Shown here: positions 32,830 to 41,669 of the stretch, in pieces
How the letters are laid out: each line of letters starts with the position of its first letter
Position numbering within the stretch: position 1 is the stretch's first letter
Assembly (NCBI RefSeq): GCF_003293845.1
Contig: NZ_QLST01000018.1
Coordinates: 1-44,299, forward strand
Source: Flavobacterium tibetense
Lineage (GTDB): Bacteria; Bacteroidota; Bacteroidia; Flavobacteriales; Flavobacteriaceae
Direction of reading: 5' to 3'
Length of the DNA stretch: 44,299 nucleotides
The notes under the pieces: generated by a model
What the model was told of the DNA's origin: nothing
The model's input: the letters and a program-made list of their open reading frames with translations, nothing else
The model's database searches: none
Position numbers and translations under genes: made by a program

Positions 32830-33771
32830 CTAAAACTCATAAACAACCCCAACTCCTAAAAGTTGTTTCAATTGAATTTTAGGGCCAATAACCACTTGTT
32901 GTCCATCAATTTCTTCTTTAGCTTTGATGTCGTCGTCATACATAATGTGAGTACCAATATTTGCTTTAACGTATTGATTTACGACCATTTCTAATTGCAA
33001 TTGCCAATCTACATCGATATTTCCAAATTTATTTAAATAATCTGTATAAAAACTCACTCGATGTTCCAAAATCATATTTTTATACACTTCTTTTTTCCAT
33101 TGATTGGTAATTAAAATACCAACTTCATTACGATATAATTTCCCTTCTTTAATAATGTTTCCGTCAGAGTCTAAAATGGCTTTGTTAACACCAAAAGCCC
33201 CTTGATTAGCCAAGCGTTGATCAAAAACTAATGTTGTTTTTTGAGTTAATGGCGATAAATAAACGTTTAAATTCAAATCTTTGCGAGAATATTCAGAACC
33301 AATACCTAAGAAGATATAAGCAGGAGCAAAAGGTTTAGAAATTGCTAAGTCTACATTTGGGTAAGCATATCCGTTGGCGAATTGGGTTTGAAAATTAAAT
33401 CTCCCTGCATAATACCAATTTGATAATGAATCTTTTTTGTATCCAAAATTCGAATTAATCTGAAATTGGTCATCCGTTTTTCTAACTTCTCTATCTTCTT
33501 GTTTATTAATTCCATAGCGCATAATAAGTTCGTTGCTCCATCTCAAATTTCCTTTTGAATAATTTCTTTGAAAATTTGCACGTGCAAGACCAGAAATAGA
33601 GTTATTACCTCCTGCATTCCAGTTTAAAAAAGTGATTTGCGATAAATCTAAACCTATTCTGTTTTTCTTTTCCCATTTCGAAATAGTATCAGGGGAAGTA
33701 GTTTGGATAATTTGGGCATTGGCTTGAAAAACCATAAATAAAAATCCTAGTAGTAAGGCTTTTTTAGTCAT
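32830..33771 (-). CDS. DUF3078 domain-containing protein
   Basis: This 313-residue exported protein has signal peptide MTKKALLLGFLFMVFQANAQ. It matches the Bacteroidota family DUF3078 (PF11276): 'KKNRIGLDLSQITFLNWNAG' followed by GGNNSISGLARANF, then repeated amphipathic strands with aromatic belts (WSNELIMRYGIN; YAGRFNFQTQF) and a final strand LLGVGVVYEF ending in Phe. This suggests an outer-membrane barrel of about 12-14 strands. Function is not established. Its start overlaps the dxs stop by 8 nt, so it is translated from the same mRNA, downstream of dxs. Confidence 0.92.
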   Translation of the reverse strand: MTKKALLLGFLFMVFQANAQIIQTTSPDTISKWEKKNRIGLDLSQITFLNWNAGGNNSISGLARANFQRNYSKGNLRWSNELIMRYGINKQEDREVRKTDDQFQINSNFGYKKDSLSNWYYAGRFNFQTQFANGYAYPNVDLAISKPFAPAYIFLGIGSEYSRKDLNLNVYLSPLTQKTTLVFDQRLANQGAFGVNKAILDSDGNIIKEGKLYRNEVGILITNQWKKEVYKNMILEHRVSFYTDYLNKFGNIDVDWQLQLEMVVNQYVKANIGTHIMYDDDIKAKEEIDGQQVVIGPKIQLKQLLGVGVVYEF

Positions 33772-35539
33772 GTTGAAAGGTATTAAATAGTTGAATTAAA
33801 TTAGTAACGTCTATTTTGCAAATTTGTTGTAGCTCAAAAACTGTTCCATGTTCTATAAACGAATCAGAAATCCCTAAGTTTTTTATTGGTTTTTGTAAAT
33901 GTTGTCGAACCACAATCGAATTAATTTGCTCGCCAAAACCACCAGTAATTACGCCGTCTTCAACGGTTATAATGTAATCATGCGAATCAATTATTTTTGA
34001 AATTTCTTTTATATCCAAAGGTTTTACAAATGGGAAATGATAATGCGAAAATAAACTCGAATTTTCAGTTTCAGCTAAAGCTTTCGTTACATTATTTCCA
34101 ATAGTTCCAGTCGATAAAACTGCCACTTTTGTTCCTTTTTGAAGTTGGGTTATCTTTCCAATTTCAATTTTTTCAAACGGTTGTTGCCAATCCACATTTT
34201 CGCCTCTTCCTCTGGGATAGCGAATCGCAATAGGATGATTCAAACCTTCTGAAGCAGTAAACATTAGGTTTCGTAATTCCACTTCATCCTTTGGTGCTGC
34301 TATAATTAAATTTGGAATGCAATTCAAATACGCAATATCAAAAACACCATGATGCGTAGCGCCATCTTCACCTACCAAACCCGCTCTATCCAAGCAAAAA
34401 ATAACAGGCAAATTTTGCAAAGCTACATCATGAATCACTTGGTCATAAGCGCGTTGCAAAAAAGTGGAATAGATATTACAAAAAACCACCATTCCTTGTG
34501 TGGCCATTCCCGCGGCTAGGGTAACAGCGTGTTGTTCGGCTATCCCAACGTCAAAAGCACGTTTTGGAAAAGCTTCCATCATGTATTTCATGGAACTTCC
34601 TGTAGGCATAGCTGGAGTAATTCCAATGATTTTTTCGTTTTTTCCTGCTAATTCTACCAAAGTATGTCCAAAAACATCTTGAAATTTCGGCGGTAAATGT
34701 GATTCGTCTTTTGGGTGAATTTTTCCAGTTTCGGCATCAAATTTTCCTGGTGCATGATATTTTACTTGGTCTTCTTCTGCCAATTGCAATCCTTTTCCTT
34801 TGGTAGTAATCACATGCAAAAATTTCGGACCTTTTACTTTTTTTAATCGTTCTAATTCCGAAAGTAATTTGGGTAAGTCATGCCCGTCAATTGGACCCGA
34901 ATAATCAAAATTCAACGACTTAATAATGTTATTTTGTTTTGGATTTTTGCCTTCTTTAACCGAAGTTAGATAGTTTTTCAAAGCTCCAATACTTGGATCA
35001 ATCCCAATGGCGTTGTCATTTAAAATTACCAATAAATTCGCATCGGTAACTCCAGTATGATTCAAACCCTCAAAAGCCATTCCGCTCGCAATCGATGCGT
35101 CACCAATAACTGCAATATGTTGTTTGTCAACTTCTCCTTTTAATTGCGAAGCCAAAGCCATTCCAAGCGCAGCCGAAATCGAAGTAGAAGAATGTCCCAC
35201 GCCAAAAGCATCATATTCACTTTCTTCTCGTCTTGGAAAACCAGAAATTCCGTGTAACGCTCTATTGGTATGAAAAATGTCGCGTCTTTCGGTTAAGATT
35301 TTATGTCCGTAGGCTTGATGACCCACATCCCAAACCAATAAGTCTTCTGGAGTATTGAAAACGTAATGCAGCGCAATTGTTAATTCCACAACACCCAAAC
35401 TCGCTCCCAGATGCCCTTCTTTTTTGGAAATAATATCAATGATAAAATTTCTCAATTCTTGAGCTAATTGAGGCAATTGATTTTCAGGAAGTTTCCTCAA
35501 ATCGGTTGGGTTATTAATTTTTGAAAGCAAATTTTCCAT
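33764..35539 (-). CDS. dxs: 1-deoxy-D-xylulose-5-phosphate synthase
   Basis: This 591-residue thiamine-diphosphate enzyme condenses pyruvate and glyceraldehyde 3-phosphate, the first step of the MEP isoprenoid pathway. Seen: LVWDVGHQAYGHKIL (catalytic His), the diphosphate/Mg motif region AVIGDASIASGMAFEGLNHT, KYHAPGKFD, the transketolase pyrimidine domain with DVGIAEQHAVTLAAGMA and DRAGLVGEDGATHHG, and a C-terminal transketolase domain from about 460. It is slightly shorter than the typical 620. The ATG at 35539 (MENLLSKINNPTDL) is used rather than a TTG at 35590, because a promoter motif lies between them. Followed by DUF3078 with an 8-nt overlap. Confidence 0.96.
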   Translation of the reverse strand: MENLLSKINNPTDLRKLPENQLPQLAQELRNFIIDIISKKEGHLGASLGVVELTIALHYVFNTPEDLLVWDVGHQAYGHKILTERRDIFHTNRALHGISGFPRREESEYDAFGVGHSSTSISAALGMALASQLKGEVDKQHIAVIGDASIASGMAFEGLNHTGVTDANLLVILNDNAIGIDPSIGALKNYLTSVKEGKNPKQNNIIKSLNFDYSGPIDGHDLPKLLSELERLKKVKGPKFLHVITTKGKGLQLAEEDQVKYHAPGKFDAETGKIHPKDESHLPPKFQDVFGHTLVELAGKNEKIIGITPAMPTGSSMKYMMEAFPKRAFDVGIAEQHAVTLAAGMATQGMVVFCNIYSTFLQRAYDQVIHDVALQNLPVIFCLDRAGLVGEDGATHHGVFDIAYLNCIPNLIIAAPKDEVELRNLMFTASEGLNHPIAIRYPRGRGENVDWQQPFEKIEIGKITQLQKGTKVAVLSTGTIGNNVTKALAETENSSLFSHYHFPFVKPLDIKEISKIIDSHDYIITVEDGVITGGFGEQINSIVVRQHLQKPIKNLGISDSFIEHGTVFELQQICKIDVTNLIQLFNTFQHD

Positions 35540-35546
35540 TTCGTCA

Positions 35547-35554
35547 CAAAAGTA
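35547..35554 (-). promoter_or_regulatory. -7 promoter element of dxs
   Basis: TACTTTTG on the minus strand, an exact TAnnTTTG match, ends only 7 nt before the dxs ATG, so the transcript would have almost no leader. Confidence 0.55.
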
Positions 35555-35568
35555 AGCATTGGTTGTTG

Positions 35569-35576
35569 TATTTTTG
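35569..35576 (+). promoter_or_regulatory. -7 promoter element of tadA
   Basis: TATTTTTG, an exact TAnnTTTG match, ends 5 nt before the tadA ATG. Transcription would start at or within a few bases of the start codon. Confidence 0.5.
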
Positions 35577-35581
35577 TAATT

Positions 35582-36022
35582 ATGGAGCAAATTTTTACCG
35601 ACGAGTTTTTCATGAAAAAAGCCTTACAAGAAGCCGAAACTGCTTTTGAAAAAGGTGAAATTCCTGTTGGTGCTGTCATTGTAATCGATAATCGAGTGAT
35701 TGCAAAAAGTCATAATTTAACTGAATTGCTACATGATGTCACTGCTCACGCCGAAATGCAAGCCATCACTAGTGCTGCCAATTTTTTAGGTGGAAAATAT
35801 TTGAAAGATTGCACGTTGTACGTAACACTTGAACCTTGCCAAATGTGCGCTGGAGCTTTGTATTGGTCCCAAATTTCAAAAATTGTTTATGGCGCTTCCG
35901 ATGAAAATCGTGGTTTTCAAAAAATGGGAACACAACTACATCCGAAAACTGTTGTGGTTTCTGGTGTTTTAGAAAAAGAGTGTGCTTTATTGATGCGTGC
36001 TTTTTTTAGGAACAAACGTTAA
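35582..36022 (+). CDS. tadA: tRNA-specific adenosine deaminase
   Basis: This 146-residue zinc enzyme deaminates adenosine 34 of tRNA-Arg(ACG) to inosine. Zinc ligands and catalytic Glu are H56-A-E58 (AHAEMQAI) and C86/C89 (LEPCQMCAGAL), and N45 (KSHNLTE) fits the substrate-binding Asn. The N-terminal FMKKALQEAETAFEKGEIPV and GASDENRGF segments are diagnostic for TadA. Length is normal for the family. It is divergent from dxs, with a 42-bp spacer. Confidence 0.95.
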   Translation: MEQIFTDEFFMKKALQEAETAFEKGEIPVGAVIVIDNRVIAKSHNLTELLHDVTAHAEMQAITSAANFLGGKYLKDCTLYVTLEPCQMCAGALYWSQISKIVYGASDENRGFQKMGTQLHPKTVVVSGVLEKECALLMRAFFRNKR

Positions 36023-36130
36023 AAATTTTTAATACGAAAATTTATAAGTTTTTTCTATCTTTAAACAATATTTGCATACTTTTTGATGTTATGCAATTGT
36101 GGTACATTTTCCATTCTAATTCTACTTTTT

Positions 36131-39100
36131 ATGAAGCAATTTCGCGTTGTCAATCTCTTGTTGATTGTATTTTTAGCCCTTTCTTGTTCCAAAGATTCTA
36201 AAGATTTTAATTCTGATTTTTCTCTTTACAAAGAGTATATTCTGAATTTTAGTTCGGGTTTGGTCTCGGCTTCAAATGATATTCGTGTGGTTTTGGCATT
36301 CGATAAAAAAGAATGGACGCCCAATCAAGAATTGGATTCCGATTATTTTACAATTTCACCCAGCGTAGACGGAAAAGTAATAGCACTATCAAATAACACC
36401 ATAGCTTTCGTTCCTAAAAAGCCATTGGAAAATGATAAAGAATATCAAGTTACTTTTCATTTGTCTGAAGTGAAAGACGTGCCAAAAGAATTGAAAAATT
36501 TCAATTTTACTATCAAAACCATCAAACAAGATTTTGTCATTAATACACAAGATTTGCAATCGTATAGCAAAGATTTTTCCTATTTAAACGGAACTATTAC
36601 AACCAGTGATAATTTGGATTTGGACATTGCCAAAAAACTAGTTCAAGTAACCCAAAATGGAAAACCATTAAAAGTGAAAATCGATAAAGCATTGAGTGCT
36701 TCCAAAGAATTTAAATTCGTAATCGATAGCATTCAACGTTTGGTAGACGACTCTAAAATTACCATTGCTTGGAACGGAAATGACTTTGGAATCAAACAAA
36801 AAGGAAGCCTAGAATACGAAATTCCAGGTAAAAATAATTTCAAAATCATTAGTGCAGAAGTCCAAGAAAGTAACAACCAAGTGCTTTTGTTGAATTTCTC
36901 TGATCCCTTAAAAAAAGGACAAGATTTTAGCGGTTTAGTCCAAGTTGAATCAGCAACCAATTTGAAATTCGCAACCGCTGGAAATCTTTTGAAAGTATTT
37001 TTCGCCGAACCGCTGAAAGGAGAACTATTGGTAGAAGTTTTTCAAGGAATTCAAAGCGAAGACGGATTCAAAATGAAGCAAAATTTTGAACAAAAAGTTT
37101 CTTTCGAACAAATGAAACCCGCTGTTCGATTTGTAAAAAGTGGGACTATTTTGCCAAGTTCTAATAATCTAAAAATCAATTTTGAAGCTGTAAATGTAAG
37201 TGCTGTTGATGTAAAAGTGTACCGCATTTACAAGAACAATATTTTACAATTTCTGCAAGATAACGAGATAAATGGACAACGTAATTTAAGAAAAGTAGCC
37301 GCGCCAATTGCCAAACACAAGTTAGTTTTAAAGAAAAATAATTTATCCAATTATAGCAAATGGAATGCTTACGCCATCGATTTATCAAAAATAATTCAAA
37401 CTGAACCGGGAGCCATTTATCGTGTAGAGTTGAGTTTTGGCAAGAAATATTCGCTTTATAAATGTGCTTCTTCTGAAGAGGAAAATGAAGAGGAAAATGA
37501 ATCGGAAGACACTGGCGAAGTTCGAAGCAATTCTGGATATTACGACGATTATTATGACGATTATGATTGGTACGAAAGAGAAGATCCGTGCACCAATTCG
37601 TACTATTACAACAATACCATTGGAACAAATGTAATCGCAACAGATTTAGGTGTGATTGCTAAAAGAGGCGAAAACGGAAGTTATTTCTTCGCTGTAAACG
37701 ACATTGTTTCTGCCAATCCAGTTTCGGGAGCGACTATTGAGTTGTATGATTTCCAACAACAAAAATTAGCCAATATAACAACAGATGCCGACGGATTTGC
37801 AACGACAGAAACCAAGCGTTATGCATTTTTTGCCATTGTAACCAAAGATAAAAACACAACTTATGTTCGTTTGGATGAAGGGCAATCACTATCCGTAAGT
37901 AACTTTGATGTTAGTGGCGAAACACTAGAAAAAGGATTAAAAGGTTTTATTTATGGCGAAAGAGGCGTTTGGCGTCCAGGCGATACTTTACATATTGCTT
38001 TCATGTTGAACGACAACGAAAGTAGACTAGAAAAATCGCATCCTATCAAATTTCATTTGAGTGATCCTCGCGGAAAATTAACGTATCAATCCGTTCAAAA
38101 ATACAAGGAAAGCAATCATTATGTTTTCAAAGTAGCAACTAAACCAACAGATTTTACAGGAAATTGGGAAGCTAAAATTTCGGTTGGTGGCGCCAATTTT
38201 TACAAAAGCATCAAGATTGAAACCATCAAACCTAATCGTTTAAAAATCAAAAACAGTTTTGCCGATGCTCAAATTTTTGGAAGTAAACCCAATAACGGAA
38301 AAGTTGAAGTAGCTTGGTTGCACGGTGCTATTGCCAAAAACTTAAAAGTAGAAATGCAAGCCAAATTTATGGAGCAAGCCACTACTTTTAAAGGTTATTC
38401 CAATTATGATTTTGATGACGAAGTGCGAAAATTTTTCACCGAAGAAGTCAATGTTTTCTCTGGAAAATTAGATGATTTTGGTAAAACCAATGTCACGCTA
38501 CAACCTAAAATCCAAAAGCAAGCTCCAGGAAAACTGAAAATTGTTATGCAAACCAAAGCTTTTGAAAACGGAGGCGATTTCAGCACGGATGTAGTTTCAG
38601 CAACCTATTCGCCATACAAAACGTATGTGGGTTTAAAACGCCCAACGCCTAACAAATACGGCATGCTGGAAACCGATAAAATGAACCGTTTTGAAGTGGT
38701 AACTTTATCCGAAAATGGGAGTCCAAAAGCCGTTCGAAACTTGGAAGTTCGTGTTTATAAAGTGTCTTGGCGCTGGTGGTGGAATTCCAATGGTGATGAT
38801 TTAGCTCAATATAATGCTTCCAATGTTACTACGGCTTACAAAAATTTTGTAGTGAACACTGATGCTTCTGGAAAAGCCAGTTTTCAGTTCCAAGTTCCAG
38901 AAAACGAATGGGGAAGATATTTGATTCGTGTGGAAGATACGAATGACGGTCACGCCACAAGTACTACCGAAATTATTGATTGGCCGTATTGGTCAGGTAA
39001 ATCAAAATCAGGTGATGCCAATACAGCAAATATGCTAGTATTTACTTCGGATAAACAAAAATATGCTGTTGGTGAAAAAGCGATTATTTCGTTTCCATCC

Positions 39101-41611
39101 AGCGAAGGAAGTCGCGCTTTATTGTCGTTAGAAAATGGTTCTAAAGTAGTGAAAACACTTTGGGCAACCACAACTAAAGGAGAGACTAAAGTAGAAATTC
39201 CAGTTACGCCAGATATGGCTCCCAATGTTTACGTGAATATTTCGCTATTGAAACCGCATGCTTCCACTTTAAATGATACACCTATTAGAATGTATGGTGT
39301 TTTACCAATCGAAGTAGTAGATAAAAATACCGTTTTGGAACCTCAAATAACAATGCCAGACGTATTGCGACCAGAAAAGAAAGCAAGTGTAAAAGTCAGC
39401 GAAAAAAACGGCAAAGAAATGACGTATACCATCGCTATTGTTGATGACGGTTTGCTAGATTTAACTCGATTTAAAACGCCAAATGCTTGGAATAAGTTTT
39501 ATGCCAAACAAGCTTTAGGAGTAAAATCTTGGGATGTTTATGATGATGTAATTGGAGCTTACGGAGGAAAAATCAACCAAATTTTCAGTATTGGTGGTGA
39601 CGAGGATTTAGGCGGTGGCAATGCCAAAAAAGCAAACCGTTTCAAACCAGTGGTGATTTATATGGGACCATTCAAATTGGAAAAAGGACAAACCCAAACG
39701 CACCAATTTACCATGCCAAATTACGTGGGTTCAGTTCGTACTATGGTGGTTGCTGGAAATGCTACTACCAATGCTTACGGTGCTTCCGAAAAAACTTCGA
39801 CTGTCAGAAGTCCGTTGATGGTATTAGCTTCAGTGCCAAGAAAAATTTCTTCCAACGAAAAAATCACGTTGCCAGTTACTGTTTTTGCTATGGAAAATAA
39901 CGTGAAAAATGTAAGTGTTCAAGTAAAAACGAATTCAGGTTTCCGAGTGCTTGAAACAGCAACCAAACAACTTTCATTTGCTTCACCTGATGAAAAAATG
40001 CTGTATTTTGATTTGGAAGTAAACGATGTCATTGGTTTAGGAAAAATCGAAATTATAGCTACTTCGGGTTCTGAAAAAGCTTCGTTTCCTGTTGAAATTG
40101 ATATTGTTAATCCAAATCCAGAAACTACTGATTTTGTCGATTTGATTTTGGAACCCAATACAACCAAAACCATCAATTGGACAACTTTTGGCGTAAATGG
40201 AACCAACAAAGCACAATTAGAAGTTTCATCTTTCCCAACAATTGATTTCAACAGAAGATTAAAATATTTGATTCAATATCCGCACGGTTGTGTAGAACAA
40301 ACTACTTCTGCGGCTTTTCCTCAGTTGTATTTAGCCGATGTTGTAGCGCTTGATGATGCCAAAAAACAACAAATTCAACGTCATATCAATGATGCTATCC
40401 AAAAATTGGGTCGCTTCCAAATTGCAAATGGTGGCGTTTCGTATTGGCAAGGAAATACAAATGCGGATGATTGGAGCACTTCTTATGTGGGACATTTTTT
40501 GATAGAAGCGGAGAAAAAAGGGTATGTTTTGCCAATTGGTTTTAAAAATAAATGGGTTTCGTACCAAAAAAACACAGCAAAACAATGGCGTTTTAGAAAA
40601 GAATACAACAATGATTTTGCTCAAGCCTATCGTTTGTACACTTTGGCTTTAGCCGGAAATGCTGATGTTGGCTCCATGAACCGATTGAGAGAAGTTGGCA
40701 TTAGTAACGAATCTAAGTTGCGTTTGGCGGCTTCGTATGCTTTAATTGGTCAAAAAAATGCAGCGGTGAATTTGATAAACACAGTAACTTCAGTAGAAAG
40801 CAACAACAATTACTATTACGGTTCAGCAGACAGAAACCGAGCGATGTTGTTAGAAACGTATTTATTGGTCGACCAAAAAACGCAAGCTTTTGAATTGGCA
40901 AATAAATTAGCTAAAAATCTTTCTTCGAATCAATACATGAGTACGCAAACAACAGCTTATGCGCTTTATGCTATGTCAAAATTTGCACTTAAAAATGGAG
41001 GAAAAGGCATTCAAGTTGCGGTTACAAATAATGGGAAAACTGAGACAGTTACTACTAATAAATCTGTTGCTGATAAAAAGTTAGTGGTTAAAAATGGCAG
41101 TAATTCGGTGCAAATTAAGAACAATAACAACAATACGATTTATGTTCGAGTTACGAATAGCGGCGTGCTTCCAATTGGTGAAGAAAAAGAAATGTTTACC
41201 AATTTAAGTGCGATTGTCAACTATAAAACTAGAGCAGGAGCCAATTTGAATTGGAACGAAATTCCACAAGGAACCGAAATTATTGCCCAAATTACCATAA
41301 GAAATACGTCAAACGAACCTATTGAAAATGTGGCTTTAACCCAAATTCTTCCTTCTGGATTTGAAATTATGAATTCCAGATTCACAGATTTTGGAAGTTA
41401 TGCCGAAAACAAAGCCGATTACATTGACATTCGCGATGATAGAACTAATTTCTATTTTGGTTTAAAAGCTGGAGAAACCAGAACGTTTAATATACTTTTA
41501 AGCGCAACTTATCTAGGAAATTACTATTTGCCAGGAATACAATGCGAAGCCATGTACGACAATACGTATATAGCAAGAACGAAAGGAAAATGGATTACAA
41601 TTGTTAAATAG
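36131..41611 (+). CDS. Alpha-2-macroglobulin family lipoprotein
   Basis: With ATG 36131 the product has 1826 residues and starts with a lipoprotein signal, MKQFRVVNLLLIVFLALSC (Cys 19). An upstream ATG/TTG would bury this signal. It is a bacterial alpha-2-macroglobulin, a protease trap in the periplasm. Seen: MG-type beta-sandwich repeats in the N-terminal half, 'KGFIYGERGVWRPGDTLHIA' of the MG2/MG3 region, the bait-to-A2M part with TYTIAIVDDGLLDLTRF and MVVAGNATTNAYG, and the thioester motif GCVEQ with Cys at 1387, followed by an alpha-helical thioester domain. An unusual acidic, Tyr-rich stretch lies at about residues 447-496. The next gene encodes PBP1C, the same pairing as in many Gram-negative bacteria (yfhM-pbpC). 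Confidence 0.95.
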   Translation: MKQFRVVNLLLIVFLALSCSKDSKDFNSDFSLYKEYILNFSSGLVSASNDIRVVLAFDKKEWTPNQELDSDYFTISPSVDGKVIALSNNTIAFVPKKPLENDKEYQVTFHLSEVKDVPKELKNFNFTIKTIKQDFVINTQDLQSYSKDFSYLNGTITTSDNLDLDIAKKLVQVTQNGKPLKVKIDKALSASKEFKFVIDSIQRLVDDSKITIAWNGNDFGIKQKGSLEYEIPGKNNFKIISAEVQESNNQVLLLNFSDPLKKGQDFSGLVQVESATNLKFATAGNLLKVFFAEPLKGELLVEVFQGIQSEDGFKMKQNFEQKVSFEQMKPAVRFVKSGTILPSSNNLKINFEAVNVSAVDVKVYRIYKNNILQFLQDNEINGQRNLRKVAAPIAKHKLVLKKNNLSNYSKWNAYAIDLSKIIQTEPGAIYRVELSFGKKYSLYKCASSEEENEEENESEDTGEVRSNSGYYDDYYDDYDWYEREDPCTNSYYYNNTIGTNVIATDLGVIAKRGENGSYFFAVNDIVSANPVSGATIELYDFQQQKLANITTDADGFATTETKRYAFFAIVTKDKNTTYVRLDEGQSLSVSNFDVSGETLEKGLKGFIYGERGVWRPGDTLHIAFMLNDNESRLEKSHPIKFHLSDPRGKLTYQSVQKYKESNHYVFKVATKPTDFTGNWEAKISVGGANFYKSIKIETIKPNRLKIKNSFADAQIFGSKPNNGKVEVAWLHGAIAKNLKVEMQAKFMEQATTFKGYSNYDFDDEVRKFFTEEVNVFSGKLDDFGKTNVTLQPKIQKQAPGKLKIVMQTKAFENGGDFSTDVVSATYSPYKTYVGLKRPTPNKYGMLETDKMNRFEVVTLSENGSPKAVRNLEVRVYKVSWRWWWNSNGDDLAQYNASNVTTAYKNFVVNTDASGKASFQFQVPENEWGRYLIRVEDTNDGHATSTTEIIDWPYWSGKSKSGDANTANMLVFTSDKQKYAVGEKAIISFPSSEGSRALLSLENGSKVVKTLWATTTKGETKVEIPVTPDMAPNVYVNISLLKPHASTLNDTPIRMYGVLPIEVVDKNTVLEPQITMPDVLRPEKKASVKVSEKNGKEMTYTIAIVDDGLLDLTRFKTPNAWNKFYAKQALGVKSWDVYDDVIGAYGGKINQIFSIGGDEDLGGGNAKKANRFKPVVIYMGPFKLEKGQTQTHQFTMPNYVGSVRTMVVAGNATTNAYGASEKTSTVRSPLMVLASVPRKISSNEKITLPVTVFAMENNVKNVSVQVKTNSGFRVLETATKQLSFASPDEKMLYFDLEVNDVIGLGKIEIIATSGSEKASFPVEIDIVNPNPETTDFVDLILEPNTTKTINWTTFGVNGTNKAQLEVSSFPTIDFNRRLKYLIQYPHGCVEQTTSAAFPQLYLADVVALDDAKKQQIQRHINDAIQKLGRFQIANGGVSYWQGNTNADDWSTSYVGHFLIEAEKKGYVLPIGFKNKWVSYQKNTAKQWRFRKEYNNDFAQAYRLYTLALAGNADVGSMNRLREVGISNESKLRLAASYALIGQKNAAVNLINTVTSVESNNNYYYGSADRNRAMLLETYLLVDQKTQAFELANKLAKNLSSNQYMSTQTTAYALYAMSKFALKNGGKGIQVAVTNNGKTETVTTNKSVADKKLVVKNGSNSVQIKNNNNNTIYVRVTNSGVLPIGEEKEMFTNLSAIVNYKTRAGANLNWNEIPQGTEIIAQITIRNTSNEPIENVALTQILPSGFEIMNSRFTDFGSYAENKADYIDIRDDRTNFYFGLKAGETRTFNILLSATYLGNYYLPGIQCEAMYDNTYIARTKGKWITIVK

Positions 41612-41612
41612 T

Positions 41613-41653
41613 TGAAAAACCTAACAGGTTTCGAAAACCTGTTAGGTTTTTCA
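41613..41653 (+). terminator. 19-bp hairpin between the macroglobulin and pbpC genes
   Basis: Perfect 19-bp arms with a 3-nt loop (CGA), beginning 2 nt after the macroglobulin stop. The right arm contains a five-T run and lies 16 nt before the pbpC GTG start. It may end or attenuate the transcript, or protect the upstream mRNA. Confidence 0.75.
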
Positions 41654-41669
41654 AAAACAAAGTGATTAA

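Noticed and set aside
35540..35590. TTG start for dxs at 35590
   Set aside because: The added N-terminus is not found in the family, and the promoter motif at 35547-35554 lies inside it.
36083..36130. Upstream TTG/ATG start of the alpha-2-macroglobulin gene
   Set aside because: It would place 15-16 residues before a perfect lipoprotein signal peptide that begins at ATG 36131.
37176..37640. Minus-strand 154-residue frame inside the macroglobulin gene
   Set aside because: It is the complement of the low-complexity acidic/Tyr-rich region, which explains its biased composition.
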